From the NCBI GenBank assembly GCA_023430065.1, contig JAEZCG010000209.1, positions 1-34,841 on the forward strand: DNA of 34,841 bases. The letters run 5' to 3'. Below the pieces are notes generated by a model. The model did not search any database. It was not told where the DNA came from and saw only the letters and a list, made by a program, of their open reading frames with translations. The DNA is from Pseudomonadota bacterium (GTDB lineage Bacteria > Pseudomonadota > Gammaproteobacteria > Burkholderiales > SHXO01). Both the position numbers and the translations under genes were made by a program. Below are positions 18,154-27,376 of the stretch, one piece after another. Within the stretch, counting starts at the first letter, position 1, and each line of letters starts with the position of its first letter.

Positions 18154-18648
18154 ATGAACGATCCAAGCAGACGTGTCGGCGCGCTGTTGAACGCTGTGCC
18201 GGCGATCAAAGCAATTAGCATGCAATTGGAGGCGGCTGCCGCGCTGCAGCGCGCTTTGGCCCGCGCGCTGCCCGCCGCGCTGGCCCCGCACTGCCGGGTG
18301 CTCCACTGCAGGGAGGGGCTCGTCCTGATCGAGGCTGCCCACGGCGCCGCCGCGGCCCGGTTGCGCCTGCTGCGTGCGCGCCTGCTCCCCGTGCTGAAGG
18401 ACGTTCGGCCCGACGTGCGCGAGATTCGTATCGTCGTGGACGTAGCGCGGCAGTCGGCGAAAGCGGGACCGGCCGGGCGCCGGCTCAATCCAACTGCACA
18501 GGCCGCCTGGCGGCAGCTTGCAAGTTCCTTGCCGGAAGGACCGCTGCGCGAGGCATGCCGCGGGATGCTGCCGTCGCAGGATGCGTCAGACCGCCAGGAG
18601 CAGACGCTCGAGGAACAGGAAGGCCAGCACGGTGGCGGCCACGAGTAG
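18154..18648 (+). CDS. dciA: DciA-like protein (DUF721), replicative helicase loader/regulator
   Basis: This 164-residue basic protein has the DUF721 domain: an N-terminal region (AVPAIKAISMQLEAAAALQRALARALP) followed by a CRVLHCREGLVLIEAAHGAAAARLRLLRARLLPVLK segment that fits the KH-like DUF721 fold. DciA is the helicase operator of bacteria lacking DnaC-type loaders. The assignment rests on the pattern and on the gene's place between lpxC and the M23-secA pair. The ATG at 18154 is chosen; a GTG at 18118 in the same frame would overlap the M23 start. It is the only plus-strand gene in the right half of the window, and its end overlaps the opposite 63-residue gene by 63 bases. The C-terminal tail is polar and Gln/Glu-rich. 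Confidence 0.78.
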   Translation: MNDPSRRVGALLNAVPAIKAISMQLEAAAALQRALARALPAALAPHCRVLHCREGLVLIEAAHGAAAARLRLLRARLLPVLKDVRPDVREIRIVVDVARQSAKAGPAGRRLNPTAQAAWRQLASSLPEGPLREACRGMLPSQDASDRQEQTLEEQEGQHGGGHE

Positions 18649-18777
18649 GCTGTACTTGAACACCTGCCAGGCAAAGCGCAGCCAGCGCCGATCCTGGGTA
18701 AACAGGTAGGTGGCCACCGACCCGCCGACGGCGATCAGGACGATGAAGCCGATGATGCGCAGTGCAACGAGTGTCAT
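18586..18777 (-). CDS. Small hypothetical membrane protein
   Basis: The predicted 63-residue protein has two hydrophobic segments (about 6-25 and 42-60) joined by a loop with TQDRRWLRFAWQVFKYS. The balanced hydrophobic and aromatic composition looks like a real small membrane protein, not a shadow frame. It begins 46 bases after the lpxC stop on the same strand, so it could ride on the lpxC transcript. Its last 63 bases overlap the end of dciA on the other strand. I do not recognise a characterised family and assign no function. Confidence 0.6.
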   Translation of the reverse strand: MTLVALRIIGFIVLIAVGGSVATYLFTQDRRWLRFAWQVFKYSLLVAATVLAFLFLERLLLAV

Positions 18778-18823
18778 CGGCCGACCGGAGCAGCATCAGC
18801 CGCCGCGCGCCGGTGCTTCCGCC

Positions 18824-19735
18824 TCACGCCGCGGCGGCCTGCAGCCCGACGAAGGCCGGTGCCTCCTCTTCGTGCGCGAAGCTCACCAGTTCCCACGCCT
18901 GCTCCCGCGCGAGCAGTGCGCGCGCGAGTTTGTTGTTGAGCGCATGCCCCGACTTGTGCGCGCTGAAGCGCCCGAGGACGGGATGGCCGATCAGGTATAG
19001 GTCGCCGATGGCATCGAGTACCTTGTGCTTGACGAACTCGTCGTCATAGCGCAGTCCATCCGGGTTGAGCACGTTGAACTCGTCCACCACGATGGCATTG
19101 TCCAGGCTTCCGCCCAGGCCGAGCCCCTGAGCACGAAGGTGCTCGACGTCCTGCATGAAGCCGAAGGTGCGTGCACGCGCGATCTCCTTGACGTAGGAGG
19201 TGTCGGCAAAATCCACCGTGACCTGCTGCCGTCCCTTCTGGATCACCGGATGACTGAAGTCGATGCTGAATTCCATGCGGAACCCGTCATACGGGTCGAA
19301 GCGCGCCCACTTGTCGCCGTCGGTCACTTCCACGCTTTCGCGCACGCGCAGGAAGCGCTTCGCCGCATTCTGCTCTTCGATGCCGGCTGATTGAATCAGG
19401 AAGACGAACGGGCCCGCGCTGCCGTCCATGATCGGCACTTCCTCGGCGGTCAGGTCGACATAGGCGTTGTCGATCCCCATTCCGGCGAACGCGGACATGA
19501 GATGTTCGACGGTCGACACGCGCACCTCGTCGCGCTGCAGGCAGGAAGATAGCCTGGTGTCGCCAATCAGCGTCGCTCGGGCCGGAATCTCGACGGGGCG
19601 GTCGAGATCGATGCGCCGGAACACGATGCCGGTGTCCACTGCGGCCGGACGCAGGGCGAGAAACACCTTCCTGCCGGTGTGCAGTCCGACGCCGGTTGCC
19701 CGGACGATGTTCTTCAGCGTGCGTTGCTTGATCAT
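18824..19735 (-). CDS. lpxC: UDP-3-O-acyl-N-acetylglucosamine deacetylase
   Basis: LpxC is the zinc deacetylase that commits UDP-3-O-acyl-GlcNAc to lipid A synthesis. The 303-residue protein has all expected residues at positions matching well-studied homologues: zinc ligands H78 (in VEHLMSA), H237 and D241 (in [11 protein letters not shown]), and general acid-base residues E77 and H264 (in [10 protein letters not shown]). The N-terminal [21 protein letters not shown] is canonical, with GGAAGGG just upstream. It follows ftsZ with a separate promoter between them, a standard proteobacterial layout. In enterobacteria LpxC is degraded by FtsH through a C-terminal signal; here the tail is GLQAAAA. 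Confidence 0.98.
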   Translation of the reverse strand: MIKQRTLKNIVRATGVGLHTGRKVFLALRPAAVDTGIVFRRIDLDRPVEIPARATLIGDTRLSSCLQRDEVRVSTVEHLMSAFAGMGIDNAYVDLTAEEVPIMDGSAGPFVFLIQSAGIEEQNAAKRFLRVRESVEVTDGDKWARFDPYDGFRMEFSIDFSHPVIQKGRQQVTVDFADTSYVKEIARARTFGFMQDVEHLRAQGLGLGGSLDNAIVVDEFNVLNPDGLRYDDEFVKHKVLDAIGDLYLIGHPVLGRFSAHKSGHALNNKLARALLAREQAWELVSFAHEEEAPAFVGLQAAAA

Positions 19736-19765
19736 TCGAGCCCTTCCAGCCCGGGTAAACGGGCA

Positions 19766-19796
19766 ATTATAGCAATGGAGGCAAGCGTTTAACCAA
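19766..19796 (-). promoter_or_regulatory. Promoter of lpxC
   Basis: On the minus strand a perfect -10 box TATAAT lies at 19766-19771. The -35 box is not clear: GTTAAA (19788-19793, spacer 16) and TTGGTT (19791-19796, spacer 19) are candidates. Transcription would start near 19759, about 24 bases before the lpxC ATG. The location between ftsZ and lpxC makes it the likely lpxC promoter. Confidence 0.65.
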
Positions 19797-19825
19797 TACT
19801 ATGCAAATGCGATGCCACGCTTGCC
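19780..19825. repeat. 9-bp inverted repeat across the lpxC promoter upstream region
   Basis: Perfect arms GGCAAGCGT (19780-19788) and ACGCTTGCC (19817-19825) are separated by 28 bases. The left arm lies between the -10 and -35 candidates of the lpxC promoter; the right arm lies close to the ftsZ stop. It could be an operator, or a long-loop hairpin after ftsZ. No U-tract follows, so it is not a standard terminator. Confidence 0.5.
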
Positions 19826-19838
19826 CCGCTGCCGGCTG

Positions 19839-21002
19839 TCAATCCGCCTGTTTGCGCAGGAACGCCGGGATGTCCAGCAGGTCCACGCCCGACTGGCGCA
19901 TGGCCTCGATGGTGGATTCCCGGTTGCGGCGACGAATCACCGCCGGCGTGTCGAGGTGGTTGTAGTCCACCGACTCGACCGCCTCCACCGGGCGCATGTC
20001 CGTGCCCGTCTTCACCACGGTCAGCGGCTTGCTCTGCATCCCCTTCACCGGCGAGCCGAGTCCGGTTGCCACCATGGTCACGCGCAGCCGGTCCGCCATG
20101 TTCTCGTCAATCACCGTGCCCACGATCACGGTGGCATCCTCTGCCGTGAACCCCTTGATCGTGTTCATTACGTCATGCACCTCCTTCATCTTGAGGCTCG
20201 AACTGGCGGTGATGTTTACCAAGACACCGCGCGCGCCCGCCAAGTTCACGTCCTCCAGCAGCGGGCTCGCCACCGCCTGCTCGGCCGACGCGATGCTGCG
20301 ATGGGCGCCGGTGGAGCTGGCCGAACCCATCATCGCCATGCCCATCTCGGACATGACCGTGCGCACGTCGGCGAAGTCCACGTTGACCAGGCCGGGGCAG
20401 TTGATCACCTCGGCGATGCCTGCAACGGCCCCGTGCAGCACGCTGTTGGCCGCCTTGAACGCGTCCAGCATGCTGACGTCGTCGCCCAGCACGTGCATGA
20501 GTTTCTCGTTGGGGATCACGATCAGCGAGTCGACGTGGCGTGACAGCGCCTCCAGACCGTCGTGCGCGATACGCTGGCGCTTGCCCTCGAAGGCGAATGG
20601 CTTGGTCACCACGGCGACCGTGAGGATGCCCAGCTCCCGGGCGGTCTCTGCCACGATCGGCGCAGCGCCGGTGCCGGTTCCGCCGCCCATCCCGGCAGTC
20701 AGGAAGAGCATATCGGCGCCCTCGATCAGCTCGACGATGCGCTCGCGGTCCTCGATGGCAGCCTGGCGTCCCACCTCCGGATTCGCGCCGGCACCCAGGC
20801 CTTTGGTCACCGTCGAGCCCAGCTGGAGCTGGATCGGCGCGCGGTTGCGCTTGAGCGCCTGCGCATCCGTATTCGCGACGATGAACTCCACGCCCTGCAC
20901 CCCTGCCTCGATCATGTGATCGACGGCATTTCCCCCGCATCCGCCCACGCCGACCACCTTGATGACCGCTTCCTGGGGTTGCATATCAACCAACTCGAAC
21001 AT
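19839..21002 (-). CDS. ftsZ: Cell division protein FtsZ
   Basis: FtsZ is the tubulin-like GTPase that forms the division ring. The 387-residue protein has GVGGCGGNAV near the N-terminus, the tubulin signature GGGTGTG (106-112), the T7 synergy residues N207, D209 and D212 (in VNVDFAD), a variable linker and the conserved C-terminal peptide DIPAFLRKQAD that FtsA, ZipA and ZapD bind. The ATG at 21002 has AGGAGGT five bases upstream. It is 69 bases after ftsA. The intact tail agrees with the zapD gene in the same window. Confidence 0.98.
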   Translation of the reverse strand: MFELVDMQPQEAVIKVVGVGGCGGNAVDHMIEAGVQGVEFIVANTDAQALKRNRAPIQLQLGSTVTKGLGAGANPEVGRQAAIEDRERIVELIEGADMLFLTAGMGGGTGTGAAPIVAETARELGILTVAVVTKPFAFEGKRQRIAHDGLEALSRHVDSLIVIPNEKLMHVLGDDVSMLDAFKAANSVLHGAVAGIAEVINCPGLVNVDFADVRTVMSEMGMAMMGSASSTGAHRSIASAEQAVASPLLEDVNLAGARGVLVNITASSSLKMKEVHDVMNTIKGFTAEDATVIVGTVIDENMADRLRVTMVATGLGSPVKGMQSKPLTVVKTGTDMRPVEAVESVDYNHLDTPAVIRRRNRESTIEAMRQSGVDLLDIPAFLRKQAD

Positions 21003-21007
21003 GTCTG

Positions 21008-21014
21008 ACCTCCT
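21008..21014 (-). promoter_or_regulatory. Strong ribosome binding site of ftsZ
   Basis: A full AGGAGGT, five bases before the ftsZ ATG on the minus strand. Several upstream dcw genes rely on overlaps instead; a consensus site here fits the high FtsZ level cells need. Confidence 0.85.
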
Positions 21015-21071
21015 CTCGAATGGAAAACCGAACCGACGAACTCGCCTTGCCTGTCCAAAACCCCGAACTCA

Positions 21072-22310
21072 TCAGAAATTGCCCTGGAACCAACTCTTCA
21101 TCCGTTCGAATACGTGTTTGATGGAAGATCCCTGTAGACGCGCCATCTGCTGCTGTTCGTGCTGCGCGACGGCGGTCATCAGCAGCCCGACGGCCGTGGA
21201 ATAGCGCGGATTGCGCACCACCTCGGCGAGGCTGCCGCTGTAGTTGGGCGTTCCCACGCGCACCGGCATGTGGAAGATCTCCTCGCCCAGTTCGACCATA
21301 CCCTGCATCATCGCGCTGCCCCCGGTCAGCACGATCCCGGAGGAGAGCAATTCCTCGAAGCCGGAGCGACGCAGTTCCGCCTGCACCAGCGAATACAGCT
21401 CCTCGACGCGCGGCTCGATCACCTCGGCCAGCGTCTGGCGCGACAGCTGCCGCGAGCCGCGCTCGCCCACCCCCGGCACCTGCACCATCTCCGCGGGATC
21501 AGCCAGTTCCCGCAGCGAGCAACCGAACTTCTGCTTGATCTCCTCGGCGTCCTTGGTCGGGGTGCGCAGTGCGGCGCCGACGTCGTTGGTGATCTGGTCT
21601 CCGGCGATCGGAATCACCGCCGTGTGCCGAATGGCTCCGTCCGTGAACAGCGCAATGTCGGTCGTCCCCCCGCCGATATCGGCCAGGCACACGCCCAGGT
21701 CCTTCTCGTCCTCCGACAGGACGGCCGTGGCCGAGGCGAGTGGTTGGAGGATCAGGTCCTTGACCTCCAGTCCGCAGCGGCGCACACACTTCATGATGTT
21801 CTGTGCTGCGGACACGGCACCGGTGACGATGTGCACCTTGACCTCGAGGCGAACGCCGCTCATGCCCAGCGGCTGGCGCACGTCCTCCTGTCCGTCGATG
21901 ATGAATTCCTGGTTGAGGATGTGCAGGATCTGCTGGTCGGTGGGGATGTTGACCGCCTTCGCCGTCTCGATCACGCGGTCGACGTCGACCTGTGTCACCT
22001 CCCGGTCCTTGATCGCAACCATGCCGTGCGAGTTGAAGCTGCGGATGTGGCTGCCGGCGATGCCGGTGTAGACCTCGCGGATCTTGCAGTCCGCCATCAA
22101 CTCGGCTTCCTCGAGCGCGCGCTGGATAGCGTTGACCGTCGACTCGATGTTGACCACGACGCCCTTCTTCAGGCCGCGCGAGTGCGCACTGCCGTAACCG
22201 ATCACCTCGAAGCCGCCCTCCGGCTGGAGTTCGGCCACCATCGCGACGATCTTCGACGTACCGATGTCGAGGGCGACGATGAGATTCTTGTTGTCTTTCT
22301 GCTTGGTCAT
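21072..22310 (-). CDS. ftsA: Cell division protein FtsA
   Basis: FtsA is the actin-like protein that tethers FtsZ filaments to the membrane and activates septal synthesis. The 412-residue product opens MTKQKDNKNLIVALDIGTSKIVAMV (phosphate-1 motif) and has LADIGGGTTDIALF (phosphate-2) and GIVLTGGSAMMQG (adenosine motif), the FtsA-specific 1C subdomain, and a C-terminal amphipathic helix (IKHVFERMKSWFQ) that inserts into the membrane. The ATG at 22310 starts the canonical sequence; it is 11 bases after the ftsQ stop. Confidence 0.97.
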   Translation of the reverse strand: MTKQKDNKNLIVALDIGTSKIVAMVAELQPEGGFEVIGYGSAHSRGLKKGVVVNIESTVNAIQRALEEAELMADCKIREVYTGIAGSHIRSFNSHGMVAIKDREVTQVDVDRVIETAKAVNIPTDQQILHILNQEFIIDGQEDVRQPLGMSGVRLEVKVHIVTGAVSAAQNIMKCVRRCGLEVKDLILQPLASATAVLSEDEKDLGVCLADIGGGTTDIALFTDGAIRHTAVIPIAGDQITNDVGAALRTPTKDAEEIKQKFGCSLRELADPAEMVQVPGVGERGSRQLSRQTLAEVIEPRVEELYSLVQAELRRSGFEELLSSGIVLTGGSAMMQGMVELGEEIFHMPVRVGTPNYSGSLAEVVRNPRYSTAVGLLMTAVAQHEQQQMARLQGSSIKHVFERMKSWFQGNF

Positions 22311-22321
22311 TGCGTTTCCAT

Positions 22322-23038
22322 TCACACGGGCTGTTCGCCCCAGCGCAGGCCCGGCTGGCGCACGGCGAAGCCGTTCTCGTAGCGCAGGTCGATGCGCGCG
22401 CCGGGCGGGACGCGCGCGACGATGGTGCGGTAGGCGGCGACGTAACGGGCCAGGCGCGGCAGCAGGTCCTGCCGTCCCAGCTCCAGGATGCCGCCGTCGT
22501 CGAGCTTCACCTGCCATGCACGACGCACCGACAGGTGCACCTCCACGGGCGTGCGGCCCACGCCGGCGAGAATGTCGCGAAAGGCCGTGTAATGGCGCGC
22601 CATCTCGGTCGACGTATCCTCGGGACCGACGAACGTCGGCAGAGCGGCGTCGGTGCTCGCATGGAACACCTCCCCCTGCAGGTTGACCAGCGCCGCGCCG
22701 TTCCAACGCGCGAGCGGCACGTGCTCCTCGAGCGTCACCACCAGCCGGTCCGGCCACACGCGCCGGACCTGGGCGCTGCGCACCCACGGCAACGTCACGA
22801 ACGTGGCACTCGCCCGTTCCAGCTCGAGCGTGAAGAAGGTGCCGCGCAACTCACGCGCCGCCAGCGCGCGCGCCTGCGCCGGCGACGTATGCGCGGTGTC
22901 GCCGACGATCTCGACCTCGCGCAATGCGAACAGCGGCGAGTCGATCGCGACCATGACCGCCGCATACGCTATCGCCGCACCCGCGAGCGCGTACAGCAGC
23001 GTGGCGATCTGGTTGAGCAACCGGTGGTTATCCCACAT
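22322..23038 (-). CDS. ftsQ: Cell division protein FtsQ
   Basis: FtsQ is a bitopic divisome protein linking the Z ring to FtsB/FtsL and the septal synthase. The 238-residue protein has a short cytoplasmic start, one membrane segment (about 13-32), a POTRA domain beginning [20 protein letters not shown], with [30 protein letters not shown], and the FtsQ/DivIB beta domain to the end. Length and order are normal. Its start overlaps the end of ddlB by 11 bases. Confidence 0.95.
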   Translation of the reverse strand: MWDNHRLLNQIATLLYALAGAAIAYAAVMVAIDSPLFALREVEIVGDTAHTSPAQARALAARELRGTFFTLELERASATFVTLPWVRSAQVRRVWPDRLVVTLEEHVPLARWNGAALVNLQGEVFHASTDAALPTFVGPEDTSTEMARHYTAFRDILAGVGRTPVEVHLSVRRAWQVKLDDGGILELGRQDLLPRLARYVAAYRTIVARVPPGARIDLRYENGFAVRQPGLRWGEQPV

Positions 23039-23945
23039 GGGCCATCTCCAGGATGCGTAGAACCAGCGCGTCGAAATCGATGCCCGCGGCCCGGGCCGCC
23101 ATCGGAACCAGGCTATGCCCGGTCATGCCGGGCGAGGTGTTCATCTCCAGCAGCGAAACGCTGCCGTCTGCGCGGCGGATCAGGTCGGCGCGGCCCCATC
23201 CACTGCAACCGAGCGCGGCGGAGGCGCGCAGCACCATCTGCTGGATCGCCTGCTCCTCGGCGGCGGGCAATCCGCAAGGGCAGAAGTACTTGGTGTCGTC
23301 GCTGAAGTACTTGTTCTGGTAGTCGTACCTACCCTCGGGCGCCTCGATGCGCACCAGCGGCAGTGCGCGCTCACCCAGGAACGCGGCGGTGAGTTCGGTG
23401 CCCGTCACGAATTCCTCGGCCAGCACCATCGGGTCGTATCGTGCCGCCAGCGCGTACGCCTCGGGCAGCTGATCGGCCTGCACGACCTTGGTCAGCCCCA
23501 GCGTCGAGCCCTCGCGCGCGGGCTTGACGATCAGCGGCAGGCCGAGCGCACGCACCACCTCCGCCCAGTCGCTGTCCGCACGCAGCTCACGCCACATGGG
23601 CGTCGGCAGCCCGCAGGCGACCCACACCATCTTCGTTCGCACCTTGTCCATGCTCAGCGCGGAGGCCATCACGCCGCTGCCCGTGTAGGGAATTCCCATC
23701 AGCTCGAGCGCGCCCTGCACCGTACCGTCCTCCCCGTAGCGCCCGTGCAGCGCGATGAATACGCGCTGGAATCCCTCGCGCCCGAGGTCGAGCACCTCAC
23801 GCTGCGCGGGGTCGAAGGCGTGCGCGTCGACCCCGGCGCGCTGCAGCGCCTGCAACACCGCGGTGCCCGACATCAGCGAGATCTCCCGTTCGGCCGAACG
23901 TCCGCCGAACAGCACCGCGACCTTTCCAAACCGCTTCGGATCCAT
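23028..23945 (-). CDS. ddlB: D-alanine--D-alanine ligase
   Basis: Ddl joins two D-alanines with ATP to make the dipeptide that MurF adds to the peptidoglycan precursor. The 305-residue ATP-grasp enzyme shows [21 protein letters not shown] with catalytic E19, [12 protein letters not shown] (67-78), [18 protein letters not shown] (85-101), [12 protein letters not shown] and the C-terminal [22 protein letters not shown]. The ATG at 23945 is preferred, with AGGG eight bases away; a GTG at 23984 would overlap murB and add 13 residues unlike the family. Confidence 0.96.
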   Translation of the reverse strand: MDPKRFGKVAVLFGGRSAEREISLMSGTAVLQALQRAGVDAHAFDPAQREVLDLGREGFQRVFIALHGRYGEDGTVQGALELMGIPYTGSGVMASALSMDKVRTKMVWVACGLPTPMWRELRADSDWAEVVRALGLPLIVKPAREGSTLGLTKVVQADQLPEAYALAARYDPMVLAEEFVTGTELTAAFLGERALPLVRIEAPEGRYDYQNKYFSDDTKYFCPCGLPAAEEQAIQQMVLRASAALGCSGWGRADLIRRADGSVSLLEMNTSPGMTGHSLVPMAARAAGIDFDALVLRILEMAHVG

Positions 23946-23971
23946 CCGTTCCCTGTCCACTGTCGTGGCAC

Positions 23972-24916
23972 TCACTCGCGCCACTCCCTGCCCACGATGC
24001 GCACCTCACGCTCCAGGTTCACCCCGCAACGCACCTGCACGGTCCGCCGCACATGCTCGATCAGGTGCTCGATGTCGGCCGCCGATGCGTTGCCCAGGTT
24101 GACGATGAAGTTGGCGTGCTTGGGCGAGACCTGCGCGCCGCCCACCGTGCAGCCCTTCAGTCCGCACGATTCGATCAGCCGCGCAGCGTGGTCTCCGGGC
24201 GGATTGCGGAACACCGAGCCCGCATTCGGCTGGTCCAAAGGCTGGCTGGCGATGCGCTTCTGCAGCAATTGCCTGATCAGGCGCCTGCCTTCTTCGCCGT
24301 CGCCGGCACGAAGACGCAGGCGCGCGGCGACGAAGTACTCCTGCGCCAATGCCCCCTGCCCGCCCGCGCCGCGCAGGGCGACGTGGCGGTAGCCGACGTC
24401 GTACTCGTCCCGCACGCGCACTCGCACGCTGCCGCGGCGCGAGAGGGTGACGACGCTGTCGACGATCTCCCAGGTCTCGCTGCCGTAACAACCGGCGTTC
24501 ATCGCGAGCGCCCCGCCCAGGGTCCCGGGGATGCCGGCCAGGAACTCCGCCCCTCGCAAGTGATGCGTGCAGGCGAAGCGCGCCACCTTGGGGCTGGCCA
24601 CACCGGCCTGCGCATACAGCAGCGCCGATCCATCCGCCTGGTTCTCGATCCGTACGTCGCGCAGCGCGCCATGCGTGAACACCACCGTTCCATCGATGCC
24701 GCCGTCGCGCACCAGAAGATTGCTGCCAAGACCGACGAAGCACACCGGTTCGGCAGGGTCGAGGCCGCTGAGAAACGCCGCCAGATCGTCGAGTCCGGTT
24801 GGAAAGTAGGCTCGCGCCGCCGTCCCACCCGTGCGCCAGCTCGTGTGCCGGCACATCGGCTCGTCGATGCGCAGTTCGCCGCTCGGCATGACCTGTCGCA
24901 ACTCAGCCATGTCCAT
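23972..24916 (-). CDS. murB: UDP-N-acetylenolpyruvoylglucosamine reductase
   Basis: MurB reduces UDP-GlcNAc-enolpyruvate to UDP-MurNAc using FAD and NADPH. In the 314-residue protein the FAD-binding part has NTSW-like [21 protein letters not shown] (61-73) and [18 protein letters not shown] (128-145); the catalytic serine is S234 in NAGSVFRNP, and the conserved C-terminal glutamate lies in [10 protein letters not shown] (E302/E304). The start overlaps the murC stop by 14 bases at 24916; an in-frame ATG at 24910 is an alternative. Confidence 0.96.
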   Translation of the reverse strand: MDMAELRQVMPSGELRIDEPMCRHTSWRTGGTAARAYFPTGLDDLAAFLSGLDPAEPVCFVGLGSNLLVRDGGIDGTVVFTHGALRDVRIENQADGSALLYAQAGVASPKVARFACTHHLRGAEFLAGIPGTLGGALAMNAGCYGSETWEIVDSVVTLSRRGSVRVRVRDEYDVGYRHVALRGAGGQGALAQEYFVAARLRLRAGDGEEGRRLIRQLLQKRIASQPLDQPNAGSVFRNPPGDHAARLIESCGLKGCTVGGAQVSPKHANFIVNLGNASAADIEHLIEHVRRTVQVRCGVNLEREVRIVGREWRE

Positions 24917-26315
24917 GTGCCGGCACCTGCGTCAGTTGAGCGGGGACGCCGCCGATCGATCCTGCCCCCATCGTGAGCACCACGTCCCCGTCGCGGGCGG
25001 CGTCCATGATCGCCGCCGGCATGTCACCGATGTGCTCCACGAACACCGGCTCGACCTTGCCGGCGACGCGCAGCGCGCGCGCCAGCGCGCGCCCGTCCGC
25101 CGCCACGATCGGCGACTCGCCGGCCGCGTAGACCTCGGTGAGCAGCAGGGCATCGACGCTGGAGAGCACGCGCACGAAGTCCTCGAAGCAGTCGCGGGTG
25201 CGTGTGTAACGGTGAGGCTGGAAGGCGAGCACGAGGCGTCTGTCCGGGAAGGCTCCGCGCGCGGCCGCGAGCGTGGCTTCCATTTCGGCCGGGTGATGGC
25301 CGTAGTCGTCGATCAGCGTGAAGCGTCCGCCTCCCGGAAGCGCGATGTCGCCGTGGCGTTCGAAGCGTCGGCCCACGCCTCGAAACTCCGCGAGCGCGCG
25401 CACGATCGCCTCCTCGGGCGCCTGCACCTCCAGTCCGACCGCGATCGCGGCGAGCGCGTTCTGCACGTTGTGCAGTCCGGGCAGGTTGAGCACGACCTCG
25501 AAGGACTTGGCCGGCCCGCCGTTGGCCTTCACTGCAGCGACGAAGCGCATGCGTCCCTGCTCGTGACGGATCTCGGTCGCGCAGATCTGCGCGGACTCGT
25601 TCAGGCCGTAGGTGGTGATCGGCTTGGCGATGAGCGGCATGAGCGCGCGCACATTGGCATCGTCAATGCACAGCACGGCCATGCCGTAGAAGGGCAGGTG
25701 CTGCAGGAAGTCGAGGAAGGCCTGGCGCAGCCGGCTGAAATCGTGCGCGTAGGTCTCCATGTGGTCGGCATCGATGTTGGTCACCACGGCGAGCACCGGC
25801 TGCAGATGCAGGAAGGAGGCATCCGATTCGTCGGCCTCGACCACGATGAACTCTCCGCGGCCGAGACGGGCGTGCGTACCCGCCGCCTCCAGGCGTCCGC
25901 CGATGACGAAGGTCGGATCCATCCCGGCTTCCGCGAGAACGCTTGCGATCAGGCTGGTGGTGGTGGTCTTGCCGTGCGTCCCCGCGATCGCGATGCCCTG
26001 CTTGAGCCGCATCAACTCGGCCAGCATCAATGCGCGCGGTACCACCGGGATGCGGGCGACGCGCGCCGCCGCCACCTCGGGATTCTCCGCCTTGACCGCG
26101 GTCGACACCACCACCGCATCGGCGCCTTGAACCTGCTGCGCGTCGTGACCGCGGAACACGCGCGCACCCAACGCGCGCAACCGCTGCGTGGCGGCGTTTT
26201 CACCCACGTCCGATCCGCTCACCTGGTAGCCGAGCGTCAGCAGCACCTCGGCGATACCGCTCATGCCGGATCCGCCGATGCCCACGAAGTGCACGCGTTT
26301 GACCTTGTGTCTCAT
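24903..26315 (-). CDS. murC: UDP-N-acetylmuramate--L-alanine ligase
   Basis: MurC adds L-alanine to UDP-MurNAc, the first amino acid of the stem peptide. The 470-residue protein has the N-terminal Rossmann motif [12 protein letters not shown] (12-23), the P-loop GTHGKTTTT (112-120), [21 protein letters not shown] and the [10 protein letters not shown] segment near 330, and a C-terminal [10 protein letters not shown] block, all typical of MurC. The ATG overlaps the murG stop by four bases (ATGA), so translation is probably coupled. Confidence 0.97.
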   Translation of the reverse strand: MRHKVKRVHFVGIGGSGMSGIAEVLLTLGYQVSGSDVGENAATQRLRALGARVFRGHDAQQVQGADAVVVSTAVKAENPEVAAARVARIPVVPRALMLAELMRLKQGIAIAGTHGKTTTTSLIASVLAEAGMDPTFVIGGRLEAAGTHARLGRGEFIVVEADESDASFLHLQPVLAVVTNIDADHMETYAHDFSRLRQAFLDFLQHLPFYGMAVLCIDDANVRALMPLIAKPITTYGLNESAQICATEIRHEQGRMRFVAAVKANGGPAKSFEVVLNLPGLHNVQNALAAIAVGLEVQAPEEAIVRALAEFRGVGRRFERHGDIALPGGGRFTLIDDYGHHPAEMEATLAAARGAFPDRRLVLAFQPHRYTRTRDCFEDFVRVLSSVDALLLTEVYAAGESPIVAADGRALARALRVAGKVEPVFVEHIGDMPAAIMDAARDGDVVLTMGAGSIGGVPAQLTQVPAHGHG

Positions 26316-27376
26316 GCTGCCGCCGCCATGCACACGCTCGCCACGGTCGCCGCCGCATCCGGACGCGCCAGCGCGCGTGCGCGCCGCGCCATGTCGAGCA
26401 ATCTCTCGCGGGTGAACCCGCGCAGCACGTCGGCCAGCGTGCGCGGGTCCAGATCCTTCTGTGGCATCGTCACGGCGGCGCCCGCCTCGGTCAGGAAGCG
26501 CGCGTTGTGTGTCTGGTGATCGTCCACCGCGTGCGGGAATGGCACCAGGATGCTGGCAACGCCGGCGGCGGCGAGTTCGGCGATGGTGAGCGCACCGGCG
26601 CGGCACAGGACCAGATCGGCAACTGCGTAGCGTGCGGCCATATCGTCGATGAAGGCGACCGTCTCGCCCTGCACGCCGGCCGCCGCGTAGTGGGCGCGCA
26701 ACTGCTCGATGTGCTTGGCACCCGCCTGATGCGTGACCTGCGGGCGCTGCCCCTCGGGGATGAGGGCCAGTGCCCGGGGCACGACCTCGTTGAGCGCCTG
26801 CGCGCCCAGGCTGCCGCCGACCACCAGCAGGCGCAGCGCCCCGCTCCGACCCTCGAAGCGCTGCTCCGGAGCCGGCAGCTGCGCGATCTCGGCACGCACG
26901 GGATTGCCGCACCACTGCGCGTTGCGCAGCGTGTCCGGAAATCCCGTCAACCGCCGATCGGCGACCTCGGCGAGCACGCGATTCGCCAACCCCGCGATGG
27001 AGTTCTGCTCGTGCACGACCAGCGGCCGGTTGAGCAGCGCGGCCATCATCCCGCCCGGAAAGGTCACGTATCCGCCCATGCCGAGCACCACATCGGGCCG
27101 CAGGCGAAACAGCACGCGCGCGCTCTGCCAGAAGGCGATGATCAGGTTGAGCGGCAGCAGCGCCATGCGCACCAGGCCCTTGCCGCGCACGCCCGAGAAG
27201 CGGATCAACTCCATCGGATAGCCGCGCTTGGGAACCAAGTCGTTCTCCATGCCGCCTCGACCGCCGAGCCAGGTCACGCGCCATCCGGCGCGATGCAGTT
27301 CGTCGGCCACCGCCAGCCCGGGCATCACGTGGCCGCCGGTTCCGCCCGCCATGATCAGGGCGCTGCGCGCGTTCAT
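26312..27376 (-). CDS. murG: UDP-N-acetylglucosamine--N-acetylmuramyl-(pentapeptide) pyrophosphoryl-undecaprenol GlcNAc transferase
   Basis: MurG transfers GlcNAc to lipid I to form lipid II on the inner face of the membrane. The 354-residue GT28 enzyme has [10 protein letters not shown] (11-20) in the N-terminal domain, [26 protein letters not shown], the second glycine loop [16 protein letters not shown], and the UDP-GlcNAc site [23 protein letters not shown] with DDHQTHNA after it. The ATG overlaps the ftsW stop (ATGA). Confidence 0.97.
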   Translation of the reverse strand: MNARSALIMAGGTGGHVMPGLAVADELHRAGWRVTWLGGRGGMENDLVPKRGYPMELIRFSGVRGKGLVRMALLPLNLIIAFWQSARVLFRLRPDVVLGMGGYVTFPGGMMAALLNRPLVVHEQNSIAGLANRVLAEVADRRLTGFPDTLRNAQWCGNPVRAEIAQLPAPEQRFEGRSGALRLLVVGGSLGAQALNEVVPRALALIPEGQRPQVTHQAGAKHIEQLRAHYAAAGVQGETVAFIDDMAARYAVADLVLCRAGALTIAELAAAGVASILVPFPHAVDDHQTHNARFLTEAGAAVTMPQKDLDPRTLADVLRGFTRERLLDMARRARALARPDAAATVASVCMAAAA

